Assembly: GCA_000283575.1 (NCBI GenBank) | Contig: AP012044.1 | Location: forward strand, 2,356,001 to 2,420,000 | Source of the DNA: Oscillibacter valericigenes Sjm18-20 | Lineage (GTDB): Bacteria; Bacillota; Clostridia; Oscillospirales; Oscillospiraceae | DNA: 64,000 bases | Direction: 5' to 3' | Part shown: piece by piece, positions 1-7,165 of the stretch | Position numbering within the stretch: position 1 is the stretch's first letter | How the letters are laid out: each line of letters begins with the position of its first letter | The notes under the pieces: model-generated | Database searches by the model: none | Told to the model about the DNA's origin: nothing | The model's input: the letters and a program-made list of their open reading frames with translations, nothing else | Position numbers and translations under genes: made by a program

Positions 1-1
1 T

Positions 2-100
2 TCCATACTTAATATATCTAAGAGTTATGTTTCGATTTTGGAGAGAAGAATAATAGATAAAATAAGAGGCTTAGCGTCTAAGTATGCAGATAGCGTATAG
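2..100 (+). CDS. C-terminal fragment of a sporulation-type sigma-70 factor (region 4.2), cut by window edge
   Basis: The plus strand is open from the window edge to a TAG at 98-100 and encodes 32 residues. They contain the helix-turn-helix signature ISKSYVSILERRIIDKI, which resembles the ISRSYVSRIEKKAL-type recognition helix of sporulation sigma factors (sigma E/F/G/K families). Only the end of region 4.2 is visible, so the family is a motif-level call and the paralogue cannot be named. The DNA is AT-rich, unlike the phage late operon to its right. It could be a host gene, a phage or mobile-element sigma factor, or a relic. Confidence 0.5.
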   Translation, partial: SILNISKSYVSILERRIIDKIRGLASKYADSV

Positions 101-178
101 AAGAACTTAATAGCATTAAAGATGACACAATTAGAATTAATAGGCTAGATAATACGAGCAGCAATTGGAGGTGTAGTT

Positions 179-739
179 TTGATTTATGATAGTCATCCTT
201 GGAAGCAGGATTTACAGAGAAGAAAACGGCTTATTTTGAAATACAACACAGCAGAACGCTTTGATCAGAACGATATCTCTACTTACACAGTTGTTGAAAA
301 GAGCATTTTTTATTCGGCATTTATCATTCGTAAATTACTTGATTGCGGCGGGAAATTGAGTGATGAGGCAGATCGGTATGTTATTAAGGCAAAATCCATA
401 AAACCACTTGTGCATATAGATCTAATGCAGCGCTGGCCAGAAGAAAACAGTCACGATTGGGAGCATGAAAGAAATGTTACGGTTTCAGGAAAAGACGTAT
501 GCAACTGGTTGATTCATTCTTATCTCTTTTTTACCGAGTCTGACGAAGGTGGAGCAATTATTAACTTTTGCGTTTCATCTGATTACGATAAGAACAAAGT
601 ACTTTATAATATCTCAATGAATGACTGGGTAACATATATTGAGTATATTGCCACTGATGACATTATAAGAACATCATCGTATTACGACGAAAAAACGGAT
701 GACTATATTTATACTCGCAAAGAGCGTGGAGTTAGATGA
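179..739 (+). CDS. Hypothetical protein, 186 aa, AT-rich accessory gene
   Basis: A complete gene starting at TTG with a good GGAGG ribosome site 8 bases upstream (about 167-171). The product is soluble, acidic and aromatic-rich, with no signal peptide or membrane segment. I do not recognise a family. It points away from the late phage operon and sits in AT-rich DNA between a sigma-factor fragment and a Panacea-type pair, the usual place for lysogenic cargo or defence genes at a prophage edge. Function unknown; no claim beyond its being a plausible accessory gene. Confidence 0.6.
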   Translation: MIYDSHPWKQDLQRRKRLILKYNTAERFDQNDISTYTVVEKSIFYSAFIIRKLLDCGGKLSDEADRYVIKAKSIKPLVHIDLMQRWPEENSHDWEHERNVTVSGKDVCNWLIHSYLFFTESDEGGAIINFCVSSDYDKNKVLYNISMNDWVTYIEYIATDDIIRTSSYYDEKTDDYIYTRKERGVR

Positions 740-823
740 TATTATCATTCTGCAATTACTCATCGCATTATAAAAAAGAGTTGGAAAATATTACAATAGT
801 CAATACGAATTTTCTAAAGATAT

Positions 824-985
824 ATGAATTCTAAGACTGAGATCATCGTTGCTGAACGAAACACCTCAAATTTGACTCAGCCAGAGCTTGCTACAGAGGC
901 CATTCTATCGGTAGTGTCAACACTCATGCGCCGTGTCAGGCCCGTCATAGCCTTGCCGCCGGACCTTTTTTCTAGTCCCTCATAA
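824..985 (+). CDS. Possible 53-aa small ORF
   Basis: ATG at 824, TAA at 983-985. The product begins MNSKTEIIVAER and ends LPPDLFSSPS; its base composition is more GC-rich than its surroundings. No strong ribosome site is visible and no family is recognised. An 8-bp perfect hairpin follows at 993-1019. It may be the relic of a longer gene. Low confidence. Confidence 0.25.
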   Translation: MNSKTEIIVAERNTSNLTQPELATEAILSVVSTLMRRVRPVIALPPDLFSSPS

Positions 986-992
986 AAGAACA

Positions 993-1019
993 AGCCGGAC
1001 GTCACTTAGATGTCCGGCT
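993..1019. terminator. Hairpin between opposing gene groups
   Basis: Perfect inverted repeat AGCCGGAC / GTCCGGCT with an 11-base loop. There is no clear T-run on either side, so termination is only possible. It sits where the plus-strand genes at 179-985 and the minus-strand Panacea operon converge, where a bidirectional terminator is expected. The GTCCGG core recurs in two other prophage hairpins (2489-2512 and 13178-13207). Confidence 0.4.
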
Positions 1020-1126
1020 GCCCCATTAGAGGAAGAAAAAATCTCTTGCAAAACTTATACTACATATTTGACATTAGAACCAAAAGTACAATTCTGTAAA
1101 TTCAGCATAAAACAGCCAGAAATGTG

Positions 1127-1228
1127 TTACTGATTCTCCAATAGCACTAGCAAAGCATTCCGCACCACAACAACTTTGCAGGGACGCAGAAACTCGCCAT
1201 CAATATGCGTGTGGATAGAGTCACGCAT
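1127..1228 (-). CDS. Possible 33-aa ORF overlapping the end of the membrane protein gene
   Basis: The ATG at 1228 overlaps the TGA of the 200-residue membrane protein (ATGCGTGA) and the frame runs 33 codons to TAA at 1127. AGGAGG lies directly against the ATG, which is too close for an ideal ribosome site. The coupling geometry suggests translation, but the product is unrecognised and may be spurious. Confidence 0.2.
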   Translation of the reverse strand: MRDSIHTHIDGEFLRPCKVVVVRNALLVLLENQ

Positions 1229-1823
1229 CCTCCTGATTTAGATTAATAGAGTCCGTATTCACTACTTGATCTGGCTCATAGCCTTCAGTTGTTTTCTGCT
1301 GATCTTCTTCAGATAGTAAATCAAACCAGTCCATTTTACAAGTGCTTATTCCTCCGCTAATGTAGCCAATGTCATCCATAGCACGGCTCAAAATTAGTTT
1401 AGTTTTAGCATCGACTTCTTCTTCTGGTCCCGAAATGTATTGATTAATTGTTTTTTCAGCTGTTCGCGCAGCGCTTTCAATGTAGTTTATATGTCGATAC
1501 GATTTTTTTGCCAGTGCTTGCTCTTGTAGCTTAAAGTCACTCTTATTAGACGCTTTGGTTAACAACCAGGAAAAAATGATACTTGAAAAAGTAGATATAG
1601 ATGCAGCTCCAAAAGCCTCCAGCTTTCCTACTGCCTGAAGAACAAATGAAGCAACTAATATTACAAGAGAAAGTAGCATGACGAATGTATCGAGTGACCA
1701 TATCCGCGCCTTAGCCTTAATTCTCATGAAAGACGCAATTGCAAATCCGAACGTTATGCTAATTACGATAATAACAACTAAATTAATCGGAGGTATCTGA
1801 ACTAGTCCGTCTTCAACTTTCAT
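1221..1823 (-). CDS. Three-helix membrane protein, candidate toxin partner of the Panacea gene
   Basis: 200 residues. Hydrophobic segments at about 12-33, 43-66 and 70-90 are followed by a soluble, charged C-terminal domain of about 110 residues. The ATG lies directly after the TAA of the Panacea gene, so the two form one operon under one promoter. Panacea (DUF4065) antitoxins are known to neutralise many unrelated toxins encoded next to them, including membrane-active ones; the pairing here is inferred from position only. I do not recognise the C-terminal domain; a SLATT-like membrane sensor/effector is an alternative. Located beyond the lysis genes of the prophage, a common site for defence cargo. 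Confidence 0.6.
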   Translation of the reverse strand: MKVEDGLVQIPPINLVVIIVISITFGFAIASFMRIKAKARIWSLDTFVMLLSLVILVASFVLQAVGKLEAFGAASISTFSSIIFSWLLTKASNKSDFKLQEQALAKKSYRHINYIESAARTAEKTINQYISGPEEEVDAKTKLILSRAMDDIGYISGGISTCKMDWFDLLSEEDQQKTTEGYEPDQVVNTDSINLNQEDA

Positions 1824-2279
1824 TTACTTCTTATCCCCTTTGGGGGTCAACCTTTTTTTATAATAGTCTTTCATAGACACTGTTGAAATAGTATTTCGGC
1901 AATAGTCAGAAGGAGAGTACCCATTCCGCGCTTTTTTCCAAGGTTCTTCATTGTGCGTAAATGTTTCCAGTTCATCCCCAGAATATTTTCCATAAGTTTT
2001 ATAAACCAGTTCCAAATAATCTGCAATTCTCGGATTTTCGAAATACGGTTGGTTGTCTTCTGGAATAGAAATTGGTTCCCATCCCCATTCCCGATACTTG
2101 GCATAGAGTACGGGCGAAACCGGTCCATGCACCCATGCTTCAAAGTGGTCAGGCGTTAGAGGTTCTCCGTGATTTGCTAAGAACCATGCCTGCGCGTAAT
2201 AACAAATTTTTTGAAGCTTTTTATGTGTCATTTTTTCTTTCTGCAAAAAGAATTTTGCAACTTCAGTTATACGCTCCAC
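1824..2279 (-). CDS. Panacea-domain (DUF4065/SocA-like) antitoxin
   Basis: Contains the family hallmarks: LTHKKLQ-like helix (MTHKKLQKICYYAQAWFL), the EAWVHGPVSPVLY block and a C-terminal segment ending in the short lysine-rich tail. About 151 residues, typical of stand-alone Panacea proteins. GTG at 2279 is preferred because AAAGGAG lies 8 bases upstream; a longer reading from TTG at 2297 would put the ribosome site inside the gene. First gene of a two-gene operon with the membrane protein directly downstream. Known family role: antitoxin in toxin-antitoxin and phage-defence pairs; also related to the SocA proteolytic adaptor. The antitoxin role here is inferred. Confidence 0.85.
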   Translation of the reverse strand: MERITEVAKFFLQKEKMTHKKLQKICYYAQAWFLANHGEPLTPDHFEAWVHGPVSPVLYAKYREWGWEPISIPEDNQPYFENPRIADYLELVYKTYGKYSGDELETFTHNEEPWKKARNGYSPSDYCRNTISTVSMKDYYKKRLTPKGDKK

Positions 2280-2337
2280 CTTCGCCACTCCTTTCAAATC
2301 TCATTCCAATTTTCCTGCTTTTATATTTCTATATTAT

Positions 2338-2366
2338 AGTATAGTCCATTATTGAAAATGTTGCAA
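2338..2366 (-). promoter_or_regulatory. Promoter of the Panacea operon
   Basis: On the minus strand a -35 TTGCAA (2366-2361) and -10 TATACT (2343-2338) are separated by 17 bases, about 60 bases upstream of the GTG start at 2279. It gives the accessory pair its own transcription, independent of the phage late promoter, as expected for a gene expressed in the lysogen. Confidence 0.7.
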
Positions 2367-2488
2367 GAATCTGATTGCTTTTTTCAAAGATAGCTTAGGA
2401 CAATTAGATGCATTTTCCTGCTGTTATTATCAATCTGTAAGTCGTATTGTTACGTTTATTCCTTATGCGTTTAATTAGGCAAAAAATC

Positions 2489-2512
2489 CCGTCCGGGGAA
2501 ATCCCCGGACGG
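2489..2512 (-). terminator. Intrinsic terminator of the phage late operon
   Basis: Perfect 10-bp stem CCGTCCGGGG / CCCCGGACGG with a 4-base loop, followed on the minus strand by GATTTTTT. It lies 4 bases past the endolysin stop and closes the long late operon. Confidence 0.9.
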
Positions 2513-2515
2513 TCT

Positions 2516-2986
2516 TTACGCGTTATACCAGGGCCTGTATGCCCCGGTAATATTTGAATACGCCCGGTTTCGCTCCATGACGCACCCACCGTTGGCCTGA
2601 GACGCAAGGGACGTGTTGCCCTCATAGGTCACAACACAACCGCTTTTGACCGCTTTCACGATGCCGACGTGTTCGGTCACGTTCTTGTCCTTTCCCCAAT
2701 GCATGAACAGGATGTCGCCCGGTTTAAAGCCGCTCGTCACCCACTGGCCATGCTGCTTTGCGTAAGTTGCAAGGGTGGTACAACTGGCCGTCTTCACCGG
2801 CAGCGGCAGATTGGCTCGGGCAAATACCCACTGCACCCATGTCATGCACCAAGCGTAGTTGCAGCCGGTCTTGCCGTAGTACCAGTCGTTATACTTGACC
2901 TTGTTGAAACCGGTGGGCCACTCGATCACGCCCAGCTGAGACTCCGCCCATTTAAGGACGTTCGCCCGCTTTTCATCATTTGTCAC
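2516..2986 (-). CDS. CHAP-domain endolysin
   Basis: 156 residues. CHAP (NlpC/P60-type cysteine amidase/peptidase) fold: the catalytic cysteine is probably C47 in the YAWCMTW block, the histidine H106 in EHVGIV, and the polar residue E122 or N124 in YEGNT. It cleaves cell-wall peptidoglycan at the end of the lytic cycle. No separate cell-wall-binding domain is present, so it is a short single-domain lysin. It overlaps the end of the holin gene by 11 bases and is the last gene of the late operon. There is no signal peptide, so release is expected to depend on the holin. Confidence 0.9.
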   Translation of the reverse strand: MTNDEKRANVLKWAESQLGVIEWPTGFNKVKYNDWYYGKTGCNYAWCMTWVQWVFARANLPLPVKTASCTTLATYAKQHGQWVTSGFKPGDILFMHWGKDKNVTEHVGIVKAVKSGCVVTYEGNTSLASQANGGCVMERNRAYSNITGAYRPWYNA

Positions 2987-3473
2987 CTTGGCCGTCCCCT
3001 TCCTCCGATCCGGTCAGCTTGTCCCCCGCGCTGTCCACCGCTTTTTTCCCGGCCTCCAGCGCGGACACCAGCCATTCAGGCACCGGCGCGCCGAACGTCA
3101 CGGCGTGTTCCGCAAGACTGCCCAGCTCCCCGATGATGTACCACACAATTACCAAAGGGGCCAGCAGCACCGTGTACTGAAACGGAAGCGTGATACCGGG
3201 GATATTGGCAACAATCAGGCCAATCAGCCAGTCGGCCACCAGCGCAACGATCACGATTACCACTTCGCCGCCCTTGTGCCACGCACCGGCCCGCAGCTTT
3301 TCGCTGCTCCATTTCCCCTGTTTCGCCGCCGCAGCGCTGCCGACCAGCCAGTCCAGCAGCATCATGCCCACCCAGACCAGAACCAGCCAGCCGAACCACC
3401 CCCAGAACGCCGTCAGCGCCGCCAGAATTGCTGTAATTCCCGCTTTCACATTGGTCAAAGCATTGCTGTTCAT
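2976..3473 (-). CDS. Phage holin (holin-4 / toxin-secretion family)
   Basis: 165 residues with hydrophobic segments at about 12-45 and two between roughly 70 and 110, including a WWLGWLVLVW-like first helix region and the DWLVG and conserved lysine-rich loop seen in the phage_holin_4 family. The charged C-terminus ends EEGDGQGDK. It forms membrane lesions that release the endolysin. It lies directly upstream of the CHAP endolysin, the normal lysis-cassette order. Confidence 0.85.
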   Translation of the reverse strand: MNSNALTNVKAGITAILAALTAFWGWFGWLVLVWVGMMLLDWLVGSAAAAKQGKWSSEKLRAGAWHKGGEVVIVIVALVADWLIGLIVANIPGITLPFQYTVLLAPLVIVWYIIGELGSLAEHAVTFGAPVPEWLVSALEAGKKAVDSAGDKLTGSEEGDGQGDK

Positions 3474-3488
3474 AATCGCTTTCCTTTC

Positions 3489-3959
3489 TTATGTACCCGC
3501 TACGACGGGCATTTTAATACTCCAGTAATATCGCGGCCTCTCGCCGCCCCGGACTTTGTACCGTATCCAGTCCAGCAACACGATCACCGGCCCGCTGACG
3601 AGGCACCAGAGGGCCGCGAACTGCGGACAGATCTGCCCCAGCACATTGCCGGACAGGTGGGAGTAGTCCCACACGCCCCAGCCCAGCCAGAGATTCAGGA
3701 CGCAACCGGCCACGAACTCCGCCGCCGTGATGGCCGCGCCGCACAAGAGCGCCTGTGTCCAAATCGGACACCGCCACGGCAGTTCTGCCCCCATGCGCTC
3801 CATGAGAATGCCCAGCAGCAGCGCCAGCACAAGCATGGTCCAGCTGACGCCCTCGGGGTGGCCGTGTGCGGTCTTCCACGCCACTTCCATGAGAAAGTAT
3901 GTAACCCCAACGAAGCAGCCCAGCAGCCCGCTCAAAATCGCGTCCCCAGCTTTACGCAT
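3489..3959 (-). CDS. Multi-pass membrane protein, CmpB-like (putative ABC-transporter type IV family)
   Basis: About 156 residues with four hydrophobic segments and the motifs GVWDYSHLSGN and GQICPQFAALW, which match the small CmpB-like membrane family (PF06541 style) often found in Clostridia. ATG at 3959 is chosen because it overlaps the stop of the upstream gene (ATGCGTAA) and follows AGGAGG; an upstream in-frame start exists. Role in the phage is unknown. Its place between tail-tip genes and the holin suggests an accessory lysis or exclusion role, which is inference. Confidence 0.6.
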   Translation of the reverse strand: MRKAGDAILSGLLGCFVGVTYFLMEVAWKTAHGHPEGVSWTMLVLALLLGILMERMGAELPWRCPIWTQALLCGAAITAAEFVAGCVLNLWLGWGVWDYSHLSGNVLGQICPQFAALWCLVSGPVIVLLDWIRYKVRGGERPRYYWSIKMPVVAGT

Positions 3960-4614
3960 TGCTGCCTCCTGCCGCCGCAAGGATGGTGGCCATGTGCTGC
4001 GCCAGATCGTCCCGCAGCGCTGCGCCGTAAATGATGGCCTCCACCTCCGCCGCCGTCTCGCAGCACTTCACCCATACCCGGACGTGGTTGCAATAGGTCT
4101 GGTGATACAGGACGTGCGCGGTCGCCGCCGTCGCCATGATGGCGATGTCCGCCGCCGGGTAGACTTCGCACAGCGCCCCGTCCAGATGGTAGGCGTAGCC
4201 GGTCCCGCCCGCTTTGACGGCCTCCTGCGCCGTGGATAGGTTGATCTGGTCGGGGATGGTCAGGCTGATATGCCCCTCCGTACCGTCCGAGAGCGTCACA
4301 TCACACCCGGCCTCAATGGCAGACGTGCAGGCAGTGTTGACCTCCGTCAGCTTCGCGGCCTGTACCTCCGCCAGAGACGGCTCCACCGGCACCGGTTCCG
4401 GCGTGTTGCTCAGTATGACCGTGTTTCCGTCAATGTGCGGATACGGATAATCCGCAACGGTGTCCTCCCGCATCTGCGTATCATCGTCGGCGAAGAGCTT
4501 GACCGTAGCCCCCAGCTCCGCCGGGGCCTCTTGCAAGGTGTAGCGCACCTCGCCGGGGCTGATGGATTGCCCGATCACGGCGTAGTGTTTTGTTGTTCCT
4601 GTTGTAATGTACAT
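3952..4614 (-). CDS. Tail-associated protein with DUF4376-like domain
   Basis: 220 residues. The N-terminal part (MYITTGTTKHYAVIGQ) resembles short phage tail-associated proteins; residues about 90-170 (KLTEVNTACTSAIEAG, TLSDGTEGHISLTIPDQ) match the DUF4376-like domain of phage tail-fibre assembly and tip proteins. ATG at 4614 is preferred because AAAGGAGG lies just upstream. It follows the third MGK cassette and is probably part of the tail tip or its chaperone; which one cannot be decided from sequence. Confidence 0.65.
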   Translation of the reverse strand: MYITTGTTKHYAVIGQSISPGEVRYTLQEAPAELGATVKLFADDDTQMREDTVADYPYPHIDGNTVILSNTPEPVPVEPSLAEVQAAKLTEVNTACTSAIEAGCDVTLSDGTEGHISLTIPDQINLSTAQEAVKAGGTGYAYHLDGALCEVYPAADIAIMATAATAHVLYHQTYCNHVRVWVKCCETAAEVEAIIYGAALRDDLAQHMATILAAAGGSNA

Positions 4615-4627
4615 AGGCTTGCCTCCT

Positions 4628-4972
4628 TTACCATGCAACATAATAGTAAGTAACTCCGCTGACAAAGCGGACAGAATCTAACGAGCAAGACAGAACTCCA
4701 TTTGATAAAGATAGGCTGTTCCCGGTAAAGGCTTGGCTGCTCACTGGGGCCGTGACAACCGATATGCCGGGCCTTTTCATGCCGGCAGCAATTACGCCGT
4801 AGTTTCCGCCAGAGATATAACCTCCATTGCTCGCGATTATTGCTACGTTTGTCTTCCCAGCCAGCGCCGAAACTGTAATGGATGCTGCCCCATTGCCTGT
4901 AAATGTGCCAGCTATAACGCCTGAAACGATATTTGTCACAGTAGTCCGCCGCACGATGATACACTTTCCCAT
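4628..4972 (-). CDS. Tail-tip cassette 3 (MGK family)
   Basis: 114 residues starting MGKCIIVRR. The stretch GTFTGNGAASITVSA is clearly related to GTYTGDGAASRTISL in cassette 2. Rich in G, S, T and V, with predicted beta structure and no membrane segment, as for fibre-tip or receptor-contact domains. Its ATG overlaps a TGA in another frame (TGATG) that is the end of a long alternate frame coming from the microsatellite leader. A GGGGG ribosome site is also present, so it can be translated independently. Function as a tail-tip protein is inferred from position and paralogy. Confidence 0.7.
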   Translation of the reverse strand: MGKCIIVRRTTVTNIVSGVIAGTFTGNGAASITVSALAGKTNVAIIASNGGYISGGNYGVIAAGMKRPGISVVTAPVSSQAFTGNSLSLSNGVLSCSLDSVRFVSGVTYYYVAW

Positions 4973-5002
4973 CAGGCGCGCCCCCTTGCCGGGGTACGGC
5001 GG

Positions 5003-5321
5003 TCAGGTGCCGTAGATGTAGTTATATTTGTAGCCGAAAAAGTTTGTGTAGGCACGGCTATCGTCGTTTTGGATATAAAATCCGCCGCTAACAATTTTAA
5101 TGGAGATAATAAGTCCACCAACATTTGTTGCCGGGCTATTAAAAGTTGCCAACCCGCCAAACATGTGATTATCTGCATTAATTGTAGTTGAACCCCACAT
5201 AAGTACCAGCACCCATTTAGGCGTGACGCCCAGTGAGATTGTCCGGCTCGCCGCCCCGTCTCCCGTGTACGTTCCGTACCCGATCTGCCCGCCCACCGGC
5301 GGATGCCCTGCCAGAATGCAC

Positions 5322-5329
<8 letters not shown>
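5003..5329 (-). CDS. Tail-tip cassette 2 (MGK family), downstream of microsatellite leader
   Basis: 108 residues starting MGKCILAGHPP, with the block GYGTYTGDGAASRTISLG shared with cassette 3, then KWVLVLMWGS. The start is set by the MGK paralogy; an upstream in-frame GTG at 5359 exists. GGAGG lies 12 bases from the ATG, a poor spacing. The stop of the leader ORF (5322-5444) falls three bases past this ATG, the geometry of termination-reinitiation coupling. Likely a beta-rich tail-tip or adhesin unit; this is inference. Confidence 0.7.
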
Positions 5330-5444
<115 letters not shown>

Positions 5445-5463
5445 GGACTGTGCCTCCTTTATG

Positions 5464-5745
5464 TTATTTAAGGTATACCGTCCCAGAGGCCGTGTTTCCG
5501 TTCCGGTCAACGATTGTTAGATAAATGGCAGATCCGTTTAAACTGGCGTTAATATGACTGCTTCCCGTAAGAGAGCTAATATTATTCCCGTAGAGTTTAG
5601 TGCTTGCGACACGCTCAAAAATTATTGCAGTCCCAGTAATTTTTTCACCGGCGGCATACGCCGTTTTCCCTGAGCGGATATCCACCGCCGTCGCTGTGGC
5701 ATCCGAGGTGTTCCCGCCCCTGCGGCTCACTAGTGCTTTTCCCAT
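5464..5745 (-). CDS. Tail-tip cassette 1 (MGK family)
   Basis: 93 residues starting MGKALVSRRGG, with VDIRSGKTAYAAGEKITGT, a motif frequent in Firmicutes phage tail proteins. Start at 5745: the ATG overlaps the TGA of the fibre gene (TGATG). The rest is S/T/G-rich and probably beta-structured. It differs in its C-terminal half from cassettes 2 and 3, so the set looks like modules sharing a head and varying in the tip. Confidence 0.7.
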   Translation of the reverse strand: MGKALVSRRGGNTSDATATAVDIRSGKTAYAAGEKITGTAIIFERVASTKLYGNNISSLTGSSHINASLNGSAIYLTIVDRNGNTASGTVYLK

Positions 5746-6587
5746 CACCGCACCACCTTAAACTGCGCCGGAAACGCCGTGGTGGGCGCTGCCGTGCACC
5801 AGAGCTTGACCGCCCCGTCCAGCGTGTCGATACGCAGTACCTTGCCCCACGCCTCGGCATACAGCTTGTTGGCGGCGTTGTCGCTCCCCGGCAGGATGTC
5901 CGCGATGGGGTTGTCCGTCGCCAGCATCCCCGGGACAGATACCTGCTTGTAGTAATAGCCCCCGCTGGAAGACCATCCCGTGGAGATTGTGGCCGTCAGC
6001 GTCTCGGTGGCGGCCGCCCCGATCTGCGCCGGGGTTAGTGGGTCACTGCCGCCGGTGGCGTGGTTGGCCGCGTGGACAGCGGCGGCAAACACCTTCAAAG
6101 CCAACTCCAGATTGATATTGCTCATATCTGCCAGAGCGTAGGTATCCGAGCTCGGGATAGAGATCGTCACGCTGGACGCGGATGAAATTTTGGTGTTAAC
6201 ATAGATGTTTTTCTCAAACCGACTGTCGGTAGCGTTAGGGTCGATGTAGTCCGTGGCCGTGCCGGCATTTGCGTAGGCATACAAGACTTCAGCTCCGGTG
6301 TCCGGGTCCGTCACGATCAGGCCGATTTCCCGCCAGTAAAACCCGGACGTGATATTCGCTGGAAGCAGCAGCCCTCCTACCTGATAGGCCCCGCCCGTGA
6401 CGGCCTTCCGCGTGACATCGCAATATGCTTTTTGACGAATCATCGCTGTCAGGGTAGAAATTGACTGTCCGTTTAATTCTCCGTCCCCCAGCACGATCTT
6501 CGGGAACGATAATTCCTGCCCGTTCAGTCCCTTTGTCAGTGCCGCCTGCCCCGCGTTGGTGACGGTCATTGTTGGAAAAGATGCCAT
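5745..6587 (-). CDS. Tail fibre protein (gpH-like)
   Basis: 280 residues. The N-terminal ~150 residues (MTVTNAGQAALTKG, GFYWREIGLIV, TDSRFEKNIYVN) match the baseplate-proximal domain of P2-type fibre proteins. A short repeat-like linker HAANHATGGSDPLTPAQIG precedes a distal domain of about 90 residues. It attaches to the baseplate wedge (gpI) and carries receptor-contact modules. It follows gpI, as in P2-like phages, and overlaps the first MGK cassette. Confidence 0.85.
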   Translation of the reverse strand: MASFPTMTVTNAGQAALTKGLNGQELSFPKIVLGDGELNGQSISTLTAMIRQKAYCDVTRKAVTGGAYQVGGLLLPANITSGFYWREIGLIVTDPDTGAEVLYAYANAGTATDYIDPNATDSRFEKNIYVNTKISSASSVTISIPSSDTYALADMSNINLELALKVFAAAVHAANHATGGSDPLTPAQIGAAATETLTATISTGWSSSGGYYYKQVSVPGMLATDNPIADILPGSDNAANKLYAEAWGKVLRIDTLDGAVKLWCTAAPTTAFPAQFKVVR

Positions 6588-6602
6588 AGCTCTCCCCTTT
6601 CC

Positions 6603-7154
6603 TCAATTTATGTAGATGCTCTCCTGCACACGCATCACCGCTGCCGCATACAGCACCAGCTGGCCGGAGGCTTCAATTACGATTTCTTCCAAAACACTGC
6701 GCAGGTTTTTGGTGTTCTCCACGGCATGGTCAAAGGCTGCGGCATCCGCATCCACGGCTCCGATATTGGAAGTGTGGATCTTGAATTTGTAGGCGTCGCC
6801 GTCATACTCAAACCACTCCTCCACCCACCCGTCTCCAAAGATCTCCGTTACCACCTTTTCAACCGCCGCTTTTGTGCCGCGCAGGCGGTGTGTCTGGATG
6901 GCTGTCTGCACCAGCCGGCGCTTCACGTCAAGTTCGTAATCGCCTCGGTATTCCGGGATATTCAGACCCCAGGCCAATTCGTCCAGCAGGGACTCCCCCA
7001 TGGTCGGAATGCGGGCGTAGACGCCCACAAGCGAGATCTCCGCCGCAACAGCTTTGAGTTGCTTTTCAACTGCGTAGGCCAGCCCCGCCGCCGTGGTGTC
7101 GTCCTGCATCCATACCGGAAGCAGATTTGTCAGTTGGATTTCCGATGCATTCAC
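6603..7154 (-). CDS. Baseplate wedge/tail protein I (gpI-like)
   Basis: 183 residues matching P2 gpI: LLPVWMQDD at the N-terminus, LLDELAWGLNIPEY and LVQTAIQTHRLRGTKAAV in the middle, and IFGDGWVEEWFEY. It links the baseplate to the fibre. The ribosome site AGGGGGTGGG precedes the ATG at 7154. Lies between gpD and the fibre gene. Confidence 0.9.
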   Translation of the reverse strand: MNASEIQLTNLLPVWMQDDTTAAGLAYAVEKQLKAVAAEISLVGVYARIPTMGESLLDELAWGLNIPEYRGDYELDVKRRLVQTAIQTHRLRGTKAAVEKVVTEIFGDGWVEEWFEYDGDAYKFKIHTSNIGAVDADAAAFDHAVENTKNLRSVLEEIVIEASGQLVLYAAAVMRVQESIYIN

Positions 7155-7165
7155 AATCCCACCCC

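Noticed and set aside
1..100. sigK interrupted by the prophage (skin-like element)
   Set aside because: The fragment has its own stop, the integrase sits at a tRNA gene on the other side, and tRNA-Pro explains the right boundary.
1..2500. attL copy of the tRNA-Pro 3' half
   Set aside because: I looked for the T-arm and anticodon-arm sequences on both strands of this part and found no convincing match.
2988..4034. Long open frame (348 codons) on the plus strand opposite the lysis genes
   Set aside because: Composition is Arg/Pro/His/Gln-rich, no ribosome site and no family; it mirrors the holin and endolysin genes and is an antisense artefact of GC-rich codon use.
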